This document shows, in pieces, positions 36,853 to 49,243 of a stretch of DNA of 64,000 nucleotides (position 1 is the first letter of the stretch; every line of letters begins with the position of its first letter). The stretch spans positions 79,654 through 143,653 of the forward strand of contig JAXGGA010001689.1 in NCBI GenBank assembly GCA_038373865.1, in the 5' to 3' direction. Below the pieces are notes generated by a model that searched no databases, was not told where the DNA came from, and saw nothing but the letters and a program-made list of their open reading frames with translations. Position numbers and translations under genes: made by a program. The DNA is from Uloborus plumipes. Taxonomy: Eukaryota > Arthropoda > Arachnida > Araneae > Uloboridae.

Positions 36853-38828
36853 TGCTGGAAAATCACATTATTTTATGGTGTCTTCTCTTTTTTTTCTATT
36901 TTTGTTTTAAAACCACGACATCAAAAGTAGCTGATATGAAACATTTTGAAAAAAAAAAAAAAAACAATTGATTACTATCAAATTGCTTTTGTTCTGAAAA
37001 ATAGATAAATAAATATCCGATGGTGAGAAATGAAGAGTTATATCACAAATTATCCTAAATATAGTTTAAAAATACTAAAAATACGTTTTTATAGTAAATC
37101 AAACTTCCAAAACTATTGAATATCCGCTTAGTTTACTGATAATGCATCAACACTTAATATAGTTTAGCCTTTATTAATAATAATATTATTATATATATTC
37201 CTTTTATATTTGCAAAGAACGTGAATTTTATCTTTTATTCAGAGTTACATACAAACAACTAAACACTAAAATACATCAGCATGTAAAATAGTTGAGCCAT
37301 TAGTATAAATAATAGTATAAAATATATTACTCTCATATTTGTAAAGAACGTGAATTTTATCTTTTATTCAGAGTTACATACATACATACACACAAGCCCA
37401 TATGTGAAACTAATAAAAGCATATTAAAAATCCCTGCCGAGCAAAAACTAGGACATTACTATATATGAATGCTGTTTCTGAAAACGATATTACACAACAT
37501 ATTGTGAATTTAAATAACTAAATTTTGTTGATAGTTTAAAAGAAAAAAAAGTGATACACTTTTCTTTCATTTAAACCACATAAAAAACTTAATTATATAA
37601 ATGGCATAAACAATTCAACAAAACATTTTTTTTTAATATCCTATTTAAACTTTTAACAAGCGTGATGTAATAGAAAGTAAAACGTTGAAATTCACAGTAT
37701 TCAATTACATATTATTCCTTAACATTAATTATTTAAACTATTTACGAGAAGCTAGTGGACAGCAATAATTAACTAAATACGACTCACCAGAGCTGTTTAT
37801 ATTCAGTAATTAACTTATTTATTCAACAAAAGGAAACGTTAAAATTATTTAATGAAATAAATGTGTCCTTAGCTATGCTTGAAGAGAAAACTTTTCCTTT
37901 TGTAATGACCATGTAGTGCGGTTATTAAACATTATTTTAATTAAGTACATAAGGAAACTAAGTAGAGAGGTTTTTCACATGCGCAATCCGATCAGAAAAT
38001 AATTACTTTCTCAAACGACTTCAAATGAATTTATAGCCTTAAATTACTCACAAAGGCTTAAATTAATGAATGCGCTCTAGCTTTGTTACCTTTAAAAACA
38101 TAAATGACTTAAGGAATGCAAAAATGTTTAATTAGAAATTAAAATTGTCTAACTTCTTTGATGCCTTTTTAACCATTTGACACTCAAACACGTGTTTAGA
38201 CTTAATTGAGCGGTGTTTGAATTTTTACTTTGAAACCAAATGGGCCCATTAACGTTTCCATAATTGAAGAGTCGGATTAACTGTGTAATAATGACATTTA
38301 CATTCTTTGTTCTCCGAATTAAAAAAACATCTCTTTCTCTCTCACCCTCTTTTTCAAATAAAAAAGCATTATATTTTTTAAAACATATATATTTTTTCTA
38401 ACTTTATTTTCTAACTCAATCGTTATTTTGCAGTTAATTGGGAAAAAAAAGCATTCTTAGTTTGTCTAAGCAGGTAAAAAGGGAACAGGGTTCTTTTATT
38501 AATCTATGTTTAAAATTATGTCCCAACATTTCTTAAAACGAGAAAAGGCTCTAATAAGTTAAGTAATTTTCATTTTCAAAGAGCATTCGAAATATTACAA
38601 CAGTAAAATTTATGCGTAGCAATATATTGCTCAAAATTAACAATCTTATATTACAACAAATCGTACATCTAATCATCTTATTTGAAGTTAAAAATCAACG
38701 TAAATAAAGCACAAATAAGGTAGAAAGTACAGCAGATAGCTATTTCAAGGCTACAATGGAGCCCCTTCCTCAGTGCAAGAAGCTCAGCAAACAACATGAA
38801 AGCTGTAAGAGAACTGAGCGCGAAGCAC
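36853..38828. other. No gene recognised
   Basis: Apart from the two-copy repeat at 37195-37392 it is plain AT-rich DNA. GGCTACAATGGAGCCCC near 38750 resembles an arm of the 60417 palindrome. Confidence 0.6.
37195..37392. repeat. Two-copy direct repeat (about 57 bp, 130 bp apart)
   Basis: AAAGAACGTGAATTTTATCT and following TTTTATTCAGAGTTACATACA occur near 37215 and again near 37343. Confidence 0.85.
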
Positions 38829-38852
38829 GTGGGCCCCGGTACCGGGGCCCAC
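38829..38852. repeat. Perfect 24-bp GC-rich palindrome
   Basis: GTGGGCCCCGGT followed by its exact complement ACCGGGGCCCAC, in a region that is otherwise strongly AT-rich. It may be the meeting point of two transposon ends. Confidence 0.95.
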
Positions 38853-38871
38853 TAAAAAAATACAAAACGTC

Positions 38872-39450
38872 ACAGATTATTTCTAGGTAACGTTCCGGGA
38901 TTTTATGGGTTTCTACCGGTACCCAGTGAATGTCAAGTATCTTTGCAGACAAGTTTCCGGAATTGCTACAGGTTGCATAAATGCAGGTTTCTCACTGTTT
39001 AGAAGCATATTTTTAGCCACCAGTGTCAAAACATACTCGGCGTTTTTACTACCAGCTTCCCCCTTGACTAAAATACGACACATCCAGATTAACAGAACAT
39101 AAAATGGAGGTGAAATGTGCAACCACTAGGCCCTGTATTAGGAGGGAATTTCATGCAAATAATGTGGTAAGCATTTGCTTTTACCGTATTTGCAAAATTG
39201 CACAAGGAGCCCTACATGGTAAATCAGGATGGTGTCAAACTTTTGCTCCAACAATATCTAAGTTTTCTTGAAAAACTCCAGATTTTGTGTAGACATATGA
39301 CTGGCATTTATTAGGAAGGTTTCTGAATTGTTTAGAAAAAAAAAATCAAGGTTAATTTCAGGAATGTTACTGAATTTTAAGGGGAAAATTTCCTTTTTCT
39401 GACTGGTAATATGACTGGTGAAAATGAAACACATTAGCTATCCTTTATTT
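38872..39450. repeat. Diverged repeat shared with 55885-56480 (inverted)
   Basis: AACGTTCCGGGATTTTATGG near 38888 matches the complement of AAAATCCCGGAACGTTTCC near 56420. Both regions contain several TTCCTGAA/GGAAGGTTT-like degenerate motifs. No boundaries or coding potential identified. Confidence 0.45.
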
Positions 39451-41179
39451 TCTAGGAATATTTTTGAATCTTTTTTACAGTGTAGTTATAATGTGTTTTT
39501 AAAATATCAACATATTCAATTTTGCTTAAAATCTTATTAAAACAGTTTCGATGACGTCTAAAAACTGTATTTTTTATATGTCACCGAGATGATTATTGTT
39601 GTATAATGGGAAGCTAAATTATTTTGTGTCGGTATTTTTATTCTAATAAGTAAAAAATACATTAAAAAGCGTTTTGGAAAATGTTTTTAAATTCTGTAAG
39701 TTATCAATGTTTAAAGAATATGTTTTATTGATAGATTTATAAAATTGTTATTTATTAATATTTACTGAAACTACATCAAAAAATTTAATTACGATGTTTA
39801 TAAGCACAGTTCACCTAAAAAGGTCTCAGAGCGTGTCTGGCTCCTTAATAGATATGTGTTTTTTATGTGAAAAATTAGATCATATTAAAAATTGCATGTA
39901 CGGAGTTAAATACTGGAAAATTCTGCGTCCTTTAAATTCATGAAAAGGTCAATCTGAAAAGGTCAAAATGAGCTTTGACTAGTTAATTATTACATTCATG
40001 GTTGCAATAATGCATAAATAAACGGAAAGAGATTGGATTATTATGTTTCTGAGGGCTTCAAACATGGTAACCAAAGCAGCGGACAATGCGTGATATTTTA
40101 ATGCTTCCCCTATTTATATTTCAAAAACTATGTACAGACCTGGAAATGAAAAAGAAGGAAACTGAAACTCGTTGTACAAGAATATTATTAGCTTCTCTCG
40201 CTTTTTCTTTACATAACACAGAAAGAGTATTTTACCGCAAAATGGTAAAAATGGCATTTTTTTTAATGAAATGTTTTATCATCAATATAACAGATTTTTC
40301 AATGTTTTGATTCTTTGGGACACATTTTGAATTAAATACCCATTTGTTATTAAAAAAATTCTATTCACAAAATTTTATATTCGTTCACTATACAATGTGA
40401 AAGATAATAATAATAATAATATAGCAATAAAAACACAGTAACGCAGAAAACAAAAGGTTAAAGGGAAAAAATATTTTTATTACCCAGAAGACATTCGTGA
40501 CAGACATTAGATTGGAAAATTGGGCAAGTATAACAATAAGAAGAAAATGAGAAAAGAGAAAAAGATTCAATTATCGATGAGGTAAGATCAATATGTCTCC
40601 TATAGACTTAGCAGTAAAAATACATACATATGGTTTCGGATTACGTATTTTATGGTAAGCAATCCTCAGAGAAGTATTTTGTGGGACTGGTGATTCATTA
40701 TGAGCTTCAGAGCAGACGTTGTAACAAAAATTAACAAAATAAACTCTTTTCGTGTCTAAATACTAGTAACAATCAATCTTGCAAAGATGTTATTCGCTTT
40801 TACGATAGTGGTGATTAAGATGTAGTTACATTTCTCCAAGGAACAAATATATTTCAGTCTTTTATATGCATTTTTTTCTGGCGGAGAGTCTTAATTACAC
40901 TCCTATGTCACAGCTTTTTCCTTAGCGCTTGAGAACTGTTTGGGGTTAGAAATTAGTATTGGTTTTTTAAAGAAATTTTTATTATACTTTGAAAGATCAT
41001 CGTTTCTGAAAATATTAGAACACTGCTAGAAAATAAAAATGAACAAAAATACAAGCAACTTATACAAGTATACAGACATGCTGATGCCCCCCTTCCCCCA
41101 AATGAGAAAAAATATATCCAAAAGTAAATCCAAATAAGTAAGGATTTTAGAGCAGAAATGAAGCTAGGTTCCAAAACAT
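39451..41179. other. No gene recognised
   Basis: AT-rich. Frames are short and lack recognisable domains. Confidence 0.6.
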
Positions 41180-41468
41180 ACCTCATTTGAGTAAATAATT
41201 ACTCTCATTCTTAGTCCTACCTAAGGATTATTCCCATTCTGATAATGTACAGATTCAAGGGGATAACTGTCATTCTCATTAACCAGCGCTTCTGAAGGAT
41301 TACTCTAATTCTTATAAATTAGTATTTCCGAGGAATCGTTGTCAATTATTTAAACCAGTTTTTTCAGATGGATAGCCAACATCCTCATAAGCTAGTATTT
41401 TAGAACAATTACTCTCATTCTTATTAACTAGTCTTTTTCAAAAGGATTACTTTCATTATTAACAACTA

Positions 41469-42383
41469 CCAGGCAACCAACAAAGTTCGTGCGGTTTTGA
41501 ATGTTAATAAATAAAACACAGAAAAATCGGTTTAAATTAAAGTTATTCAGAAAAATAATCACCATCAGCAAGTATTGCCTTTTCCCATCTAGACAGAAGA
41601 CCATATATCCCGTTTTTATAAAAAGTTGGGTTTTGAGAGTTAAAAAAGTTTTTCACCTCGTTTTCCAAATCCTCTCTATTTTGAAACCGCCGATTGCGCA
41701 TATGGTTGTTCATAGCGAAAACCAGGTGGTAGTCACTTGGGGCTAGGTCTGGTGAGTACGGAGGGTGGGGTAGAACTTCCCACTGTAATCGTGCCAGAGT
41801 TTCTTGAGTGATTTTTGCTGTGTGTGGTCTGGCGTTGTTTCATGTGGTACCCATTTGCTTAGCTTCCATCGTTTCCCAAGCTGGTGCAAATGTTTACGAA
41901 TAGTTTCATCACTCACATTGAATCTTAAGGCAAGTGCTTGACATGTCTGACTTTAATCCTGCTCGATTGCCAGCTTGGTCTCGTCGTTGTTGACCGTTGA
42001 TGGTCTCCCGGAGCGAGGTTCATCTTCAAGGTTTTCATCCCCCGAGGCAAATTTCTTGAACCACTTCTGACCCGTCCGTTCAGCTACAGTACCGTCCCCA
42101 AAAGCAGTGCATATCTTACGACAAGCTTCTGCAGTTTTGGTACCAAGTTTGAACTCATAAAAAAAACAAGCACGAATTATTGCGTTTGACACGGCCATAC
42201 TCAACTACAGATTTTTCACTTAAATTCAAAGTAATCAAACTAATCAAATACTCTAAATAATACTGCATTAAATAAGCTTTAATTTGTATACAAAGATACC
42301 CCCACCACTTCATTCTGTTTACTCAATATAATCCAGAGAAGTAAACAATAAATAAAACCGCATGAACTTTGTTGGTTGACTTA
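41469..42383 (-). mobile_element. Internally deleted mariner element (915 bp, non-autonomous)
   Basis: Inverted ends include CAACCAACAAAGTTC(G/A)TGCGGTTTT (41474-41498, complement at 42354-42378); more weakly matching bases extend them to TA dinucleotides at 41467-41468 and 42384-42385. A full mariner is about 1.3 kb, so some 400 bp are missing. It sits inside a degenerate minisatellite, which resumes on the other side. Confidence 0.88.
41570..42202 (-). pseudogene. Mariner transposase with internal deletion
   Basis: The N-terminal mariner HTH domain is readable (MAVSNAIIRACFFYEFKLG, AEACRKICTAFGDGTV, KWFKKFASGDENLEDEPRSG), followed after one stop by TCQALALRFNVSDETIRKHL and KRWKLSKWVPHE. 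At about 41845 the frame jumps directly to NARPHTAKITQETLARLQWE and YSPDLAPSDYH, so the segment holding the first catalytic Asp and much of the catalytic core is gone, up to the second Asp. The C-terminus (NPTFYKNGIYGLLSRWEKAI) is present. It could be mobilised only by another transposase. Confidence 0.88.
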
Positions 42384-42654
42384 TAGTTTATTTCGAAAGA
42401 TTTTTTTCTCATTCTTATAACTTAGTACTTCAGATGGATTACTCTTTTTCTTATTAATCAGGGTCATTCTTATAGAGTATAGTTTCAATTTGATTATTAT
42501 CAGTCTTTTAGTACTATTACGATTAATTTGCTTTTCGTGTGAAACCTCATAGTTAATGTAATGTGTTTAGGACCCATATTTTTTTCACATCAAACCGTGT
42601 TTTTACTTTCCTGTAGCAGTTTCTTTTTTAGAGCTCTTATCAGATGGAGAAATA

Positions 42655-43307
42655 TACAGGGTGTCCACTCCAATCGTGGACCAATAGCTAATTTCTAAAC
42701 CGTTAGAGATAAGCATAGAGTTTATTTAGGAAAAAATCTCCAAATTATGAAAGGAATTTTGGGTCTCTTCAATGTTTTTCAAAAAATCAAATTTTGAAAG
42801 AGTTACGAAATTTACATTTTTATACAGCCCCCCAGTCCTATCAATCATATTTAGTAAAACATTCTTGACACTGTAACGTTTAAAACTAAAAAAAATCACT
42901 CTTCTACACAAAAATTGACCGAGTTATGACGTTTTGAAAAATCAAGATTTTGAAGGATTTCGCATACGGTCCCTTAAGCGATCGCTCGATGACGTCATGA
43001 AATAATGCAAAATCTTGATTTTTCAAAACGTCATAACTCGGTCAATTTTTGTGGTAGAAGAGTGATTTTTTTTTAGTTTTAAACGTTACAGTGTCAAGAA
43101 TGTTTTACTAAATATGATTAATAGGACTGGGGGGCTGTATAAAAATTTAAATTTCGTAACTCTTTCAAAATTTGATTTTTTGAAAAACATTGAATAGACC
43201 CAAAATTCCTTTCATAATTTGGAGATATTTTCCTAAATAAACTATATGCTTATCTCTAACGGTTTAGAAATTAGCTATTGGTCCACGATTGGAGTGGACA
43301 CCCTGTA
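42655..43307. mobile_element. Long palindromic (foldback) element, ACAGGGTGTCC termini
   Basis: Two arms of about 300 bp (42655-42953 and 43008-43307) are near-perfect inverted copies around a 54-base centre. Ends read TACAGGGTGTCCACTCCAAT and its complement, with AT-rich flanks (ATA/TAT). The centre contains GCGATCGC and TGACGTCA. No open reading frame of note. Confidence 0.9.
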
Positions 43308-43994
43308 TATTTTGCGTCATTGAAACGTATATACATGATTAACACATATCCAATGTTTTACTCAGATATTCAGAATTGGATTTATCCAGCCTTTGATTAT
43401 GAATAGTTTATTTTCATCATTGTGTACTAGATCAATTGAGCCACTGTTTTGTTAAATATCCAAGTTGTATTTAAAATGTATTTAAAAACGATTGAAAAAA
43501 AAAAATCGATAAACCAACAAAAGCTGCTTAGTTTATTTAACGAGCTACACTTAAATATATCAATATTTAGGCATATGTAATTATGCATATTCGGTGTGAA
43601 ATTAAGATACGATTAATTTATACCTTTTTTCCATAATTATATTTTTTTTACAATTTCAGTTTTGATGAAACTATTCCGAAAACTAGAAGGCATAAAGACA
43701 AATCCCCTGAAAATTGGGTGAATGAATTGTTATAATTGGAATACGGTTTTATCTTCAAAATTAGAAATTTAATTTACAAAGTAAACATTAGTACAAGGGG
43801 ACCGAGCCCACTCGGTTAAAAAAAAAAGAGGTTTGTAAACTCTGTTTTTTTCTAAAATGCGAAGTACTTATTTAGATAAACTTGAAAAACATTTTTAAGA
43901 TTTTGGTTGCAATTACGCATTTAAAACAGCCGTAATTTGTTTTAAAAAACACAACCTTATTTAATCCATGCTCACCGTAAAATCACACCCAATT

Positions 43995-44399
43995 TCATTT
44001 CATTTGGCGCCGAAGACGAGGGAGAGGTTGATGAGAATGGATGCAGAGTCCCTGTTCTCCAGTACGCATTTGGTTCCAGTTGGTTTTGACTTTCACTTCA
44101 CTTCACACTTCAAGGTTCCCTCCGTACATACCACAACTCGTGGTTTAACCGGGATGGGGCCCTGAAGAGCGCACTGTTCGTTTTTGAACCAGGCCCTAGG
44201 GCCGAGCAAACCCTTGGCCCAGCATCCCCCAGAGGTATCGTTTCACTTGGAGGATTTTATGTCCACGAACATTTTTAACGTCCCCCAGCCATCATTAATG
44301 AAGACGGTGGATCTTTGATCGGCTGGGCTTTCTCTATATGATCGGCCCGGGACCCTCCGGTTACGAATCCGACGACTAACCGATCGGACTACCGCGGCC
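43995..44399 (-). mobile_element. tRNA-derived SINE, second family (405 bp), 11-bp TSD
   Basis: On the minus strand the head reads GTAGTCCGATCGGTTAGTC, then CGTCGGATTCGTAACCGGAG, a tRNA-like A-box and anticodon arm with a damaged B-box. The body contains GGCTGGGGGACGTT and CGTGGACATAAAATCCTC. The 11-bp direct repeat CACACCCAATT lies at 43984-43994 and 44400-44410. The body differs from the 55242 family. Confidence 0.85.
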
Positions 44400-44454
44400 C
44401 ACACCCAATTCTAACTTTATTTTGATCGAACTCTTTTAAATTTCAAAAACAATC

Positions 44455-46140
44455 ATTCTAACGTGTTGCCAAAACTCGTTTGCCAAATACCATAAAAATT
44501 TTAATTTACGCTGATGTGATCAAATATGAAATGCATTGTTATAATGAAATGTGGTTGTTATGAAACAGTAACAATAAGAGTAATCATAAAGAAAATGGCG
44601 AAAGAAAGCTCGTTAAACTTTTAATGACGGCACAAAAAACGGGGTTTTACGTGAAAACTCGCGTTTTTGCAGAAAAAACGCCGATGTAGATGAACTCAAA
44701 AACCAAAACTCTATCTTCTTACAAAATTTAACAAAATCGTTAGAGGCGTTTTCGAGATCCGAAATATATATGTACAAGAATTGCTCGTCTAAAGATATTA
44801 GATAGATGTAACTTTGTTTCGAAACTTAATATTTTAAGAAAATTGAGTTTCATATTTATTGATTTTTTACCTGAAATATCTTACTAAACACTCTTGAAGA
44901 GGAAAAAAAGTATTTTAAAACTTTAACACTTTTATACTCAATTTTGAAATCGCACTTGAAAAGTAAAAAGTAATCTGATTTTTATATAATGTAAGTTACC
45001 ATACAATGCAATAGATGTCGGTGGACAATTACCACTGCTTTTATCCCATGCATTTTGAATAAATGAAACAGCCTGTTATCTAGTGAAGCCTTGCTTTAAC
45101 ATTTCAAAAACAATAACAATTTAACGTTGCCAAATACCATAATTTGAGCTTGCGCTGATGTGATTAAATATGAAATCCAATTGTTAAGGCTACAGTGGAC
45201 AAATAAAACTGATTTTTTTCAATTATTGATTTATACGTCTAAAACTTTGTGTGCTTGTATTATTGTATATTTACTACATCTAAAAGCATAAAAAACACAA
45301 ATTATTGCAAAAACAATTAATACTTATTTTCAAATTTCAAATTTAAATTTTTTTTAGCAAAATTTCAAAATGTTCCAGGCGTCGCAATTTTTTTTCAAAC
45401 TTGGAATTTCCACTTAATTTCCAATCATTAGGCATGATGGCACAAAACAATGCATTACATGCAATGTTTTATGTGATAGTTTATAAAAGATGGCTAAAAA
45501 TGAAAATTTATATGATTTTTTCAACTGAAAATTTTTATTTTCAGCCATCTTTTATAAACTATCTCATAAAACATTGCATATAATGCATTGTTTTGTGCAA
45601 TCATGCCTAATGATTGGAAATTAAGTGGAAATTCCAAGTTTGAAAAAAAATTGCGACGCCTGGAACATTTTGAAATTTTGCTGAAAAAATATTTAAATTT
45701 GAAATTTGAAAAAAAGTATTCATTGTTTTTGCACTAATTTGTGTTTTTTATGCTTTTAGATGTAGTAAATATACAATAATACAAGCACACAAAGTTTTAG
45801 ACATATAAATCTATAATTGAAAAAAAATCAATTTTATTTGTCCACTGTAGCCTTAAACAAAACGTGGTCGCCACGGAAACAGTAAGAAAGAAAGTACTCA
45901 TAAAGAAAATGGCGAAATAAAAGCTTTTCAAACTTTCAATGAAGGCACAAAGAAAACGGGGTTTTTTGGGAAAACTCGCGTTTTTACAGAAAATACGCCG
46001 ACGTAGATGAACTCATAAACCAAAACTCTATCTAAATACAAAATTTTATCGAAATCGTTAGAGCCGTTTTCGAGATCCGAAAAATAAATATATATATATA
46101 TATATATACAAGAATTGCTCGTTTAAAGATATTAGATTTA
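44455..46140. repeat. Direct duplication interrupted by a foldback in the second copy
   Basis: Segment 44455-44815 recurs at about 45115-46140 after removing the 665-bp palindrome. Shared blocks include GCTGATGTGAT.AAATATGAAA, CATAAAGAAAATGGCGAAA and CGTTTTCGAGATCCGAAA. Both end near ACAAGAATTGCTCGT.TAAAG. Confidence 0.85.
45188..45852. mobile_element. Long palindromic element with TTAA flanks (665 bp)
   Basis: Arms of about 320 bp (45188-45509 and 45530-45852) around a loop of about 20 bases. Ends GGCTACAGTGGACAAATAAA and its complement, with TTAA at 45184-45187 and 45853-45856. It interrupts one of two local duplicated segments; the other segment (near 44540) lacks it. Confidence 0.88.
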
Positions 46141-47578
46141 TTTTATATCAAGGGGGAAAATGGCTTAGGAAGTCAAAATATTGACGACGATTCTTGAAAA
46201 GCAGGAATTTTCAAAACATTGCAGAGACGTGTTTTAAGGTAATAAGAAACCCTTTTATCAATGCAAGCACATGTGCACTTACGAATGTAAAAATACTCAA
46301 CAAAAGGCAGATCCTATAAATGTACATCTCTACTACATTCACTAGTTGGATGTCTTGACGTCTATAAACTCTGCAATCCTGTGAAACACATGCTTTTTTT
46401 TTAATAAAACGTATGTGTGTGTTTTCGAGTTGTTAATATTTTTATTATTATTTTTTTTAATTATTTTATTTTTTATTATTCATTTTTTTGTTACTTTGAC
46501 ATCCCTAAACTCTGAGACTTCATGATGAACGGGTTTTAAAAAGCTACCAGGATACTTTTTCCAACGGAACACCAATAATTTGTTGGTTTTCATATTCAAA
46601 ATTAAACTTAGCGAAATGAAATATATTTGTTAGAAAAGACACATATTCAAATCAAACAGTGCAATAAAAGATAATAAACTGCATGACCTGAAAAAAAAAT
46701 TGTGTAAGGTTATCATCGGTAATGGGTGTAACGTTGCACAACTTTTGGTATAAGATGTACCGATTTTAAGAAAACTGTAACTGCTGTCGGAAAGTTTCAC
46801 GTAGCCTGTGTGAAGTTTTACTAAGCATTATAATGACTGGGGTATTATTCAACTCGCATGAGTTAAGTCAAACATTAGCGCAACACTCTTAAAAGTCTTA
46901 TGAATGTACCCAAAATGTATGCTTTAACCGGACGAAACGCTCAACGCGCTTGCTGTGCGCTATAGTTCAATCTTCAATCCTATCGTGCGTCACCAAAATA
47001 ACTTACGAATTTATGCAAAGTTGATTGGTAGTGGGAAAGCGTGAACCAGCTAAACATTAAATTAACGAATAATTGAAAGTTATCTTCCTGTCTGATGAAT
47101 GTTCTGTTTTTTTTTCTTGTTTCTTTTGACAGTGAATTTTGGTGTAACCTTACACAGAAATTGGTGAAACTTTCCTCTACAGTTACATTACTATGATGTA
47201 ACCTTACATCAGATATATCGGTGAAGGTTATCCATACCAATGGGGGCAGAACACTGCTTCCACCGTATTTATGGAGTTTGGTTACACAAATTTTTTTTAT
47301 GTGATCTACGGGTGACTTATCACAACTTCGTCATTTTGTACCTTTGTTATGATAATTTTTTTGTTCTCATCGATGTACTATAAGCAAAATTTTACACACA
47401 CAGACATTTTTAGTTCCGCTTCTCGCATAAACACAGCTTATAACTTTTATTATTGGAACTACAACGTAGTAATTAATTTTCATTTTTAAGCAATTGTTAT
47501 TTACATCGTAATTCATTAAACATGTTCTAGTTTAAACACATAAGAAATATTTTTCTTCCTATGTTATGAATATTTCTC
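46141..47578. other. No gene recognised
   Basis: Contains GTGTAAGGTTA/TAACCTTACA motifs in both orientations between about 46700 and 47240, perhaps an old inverted repeat, but no clear ends. Confidence 0.45.
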
Positions 47579-47782
47579 TATACTAGAGAGCAACTTAACT
47601 TGACACTGAACGTCACTACGGGCGGAGCCAATAAGAGCTCACAAGCAGTCAGCGATTTCCTCTAATTCGCCAAGTAGGCTGTGACGTTTTATCTAGCTCG
47701 TTTTTCATTGGCTAACGTCACGCAAACGTCACGCTGACGTCACGATGTTGCTGTCAAGAAACGTTGCAGCTTAGTATAGTCT
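47579..47782. mobile_element. MITE, CTATACTA termini, GC-richer interior (about 204 bp)
   Basis: Inverted ends CTATACTAGAGAGCAACTTA (left) and complement of CTATACTAAGCTGCAACGTT (right), with a GC-richer core holding several ACGTCAC motifs and one TGACGTCA (47735-47742). No target duplication called. Confidence 0.7.
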
Positions 47783-47833
47783 ATAAGCAAATATACCTGC
47801 AGATCGGTCATGACATTCTGAGACTGCACAATT

Positions 47834-47976
47834 CTGTACCTCAGAACCAGACTAACGTAAGTCCATTTTCGTCATTTTTCGGTAGAGGGGAAAAACGATT
47901 GTCGAATACATCGTTTTTCCCCTCTACTGAAAAATGACGAAAATGGACTTACTTTAGTCTGGTTCTGAGGTACAGA
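47834..47976. repeat. Short hairpin palindrome (arms of about 67 bp)
   Basis: CTGTACCTCAGAACCAGACT and following bases to 47900 pair with 47910-47976 around the loop GTCGAATAC. Only a few mismatches. Adjacent to the MITE ending at 47782. Confidence 0.88.
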
Positions 47977-48892
47977 GTTTTGTCCTTGTTTAGAGCTCAC
48001 CACTTAAGAATAGTCCGTAACTGACCTGGAGGAAAAAGTAATCTCATTGCAGCTAAGAACATATACTGTACTACTTCATAGCTCTATCTTTGTTCTGGCT
48101 TTTTAGCAATAAAGTAGTGGATATCTCTGTAGTCTATCAAACATTTTACTGCAAAAAAGTTCATAGTATTATATTTTATAGAAATGGAATATGAAACTTG
48201 GAACTTTCAATAATAGAGCGAAAAACTTCGTAAAGTAAAAAGTGGAAATCGAGTAAAATTCAACGAAAAGAAGTTTCCCTTGGTGTTCATTCTATCAAAT
48301 AGTAATCAAAATTGCAAAGGATTACTTTTTGTGAAGACTGTGCAAACAGGAAAACTCCGTTTTTTCTTTTTTTCTTTTTACTACAACGTTCAAAACGTCA
48401 TTTTAAATTTGGTTCAAATGGTATTGGATCTTTGTGGAAAGCAAATATATAATGACTTTGAAAGCAGAAAACGAAAATACATTCTTTTTATATTTTCTGT
48501 AAGAGTAATATGTGGAAACCAAGGACATTTTTTAAAATTTATTCACACAAAGAATTTTGCAATAAAATGAGCCACATTCTTATTCATCTTTTCTGGTAAC
48601 TCCAAAGAAAACACTCTTATATTGTGATATATACTTTTAAATAGGAATTTCTTTCCGCAGTAAACGATCCAACATTTTCATTCTCTAAGGGTAATTTATC
48701 AATTACATTTCTTTCTCAGTTGGTTTAAAATCATGTAAAACTTTTCAACATGACATATGTAATGTACCAAAATAGATGTATTTTAATTGAAAATAAAACT
48801 ATAAATGGTTATGAAAATATTAACACAAATCAAATGGGAGAATTATAAATTGTTTCAAGTATAAAACACTTTTAACGGGAAGATAAAACCAC

Positions 48893-49243
48893 GTATATTT
48901 ATAAACATAAAAAAATAAATTTTAAAATAAAAGACATTATAGTATAACTAAAAAGTATAGTTAAGAAAATGTTCAAATCAAAAAGTGTGCTCTAGTTTAA
49001 AAAAATAATTTGAGTCAAAGTATATTTATAAACATAAAAAAATAAGTTTTAAAATAAAAGACACTAGTATAGTTAAGAAAATGTTCAAATCAAAAAGTGT
49101 GCTCTAGTTTAAAAAAATAATTTGAGTCAAAGTATATTTATAAACATAAAAAAATAAGTTTTAAAATAAAAGACACTAGTATAGTTAAGAAAATGTTCAA
49201 ATCAAAAAGTGTGCTCTAGTTTAAAAAAATAATTTGAGTCAAA
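48893..49243. repeat. Tandem repeat, three units (127, 112 and 112 bp)
   Basis: Each unit starts GTATATTTATAAACATAAAA and ends TTTGAGTCAAA. The second and third units are nearly identical; the first carries an extra ATAGTATAACTAAAAA-like stretch. Confidence 0.95.

Larger units (their letters stand above)
41180..42500. repeat. Degenerate minisatellite, units of about 45 bp, split by the mariner element
   Basis: Units resembling GGATTACTCTCATTCTTATT recur from about 41180 to 41465 and again from about 42405 to 42500 on the far side of the 915-bp mariner. Units are much diverged. Confidence 0.65.

Noticed and set aside
41570..42202. Possible domesticated mariner (SETMAR-like) gene
   Set aside because: It has its own terminal repeats, a stop and an internal deletion of catalytic sequence, and no adjacent SET domain; it is a dead transposon.
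43968..44165. 65-codon plus-strand frame
   Set aside because: Falls inside the minus-strand SINE at 43995-44399.
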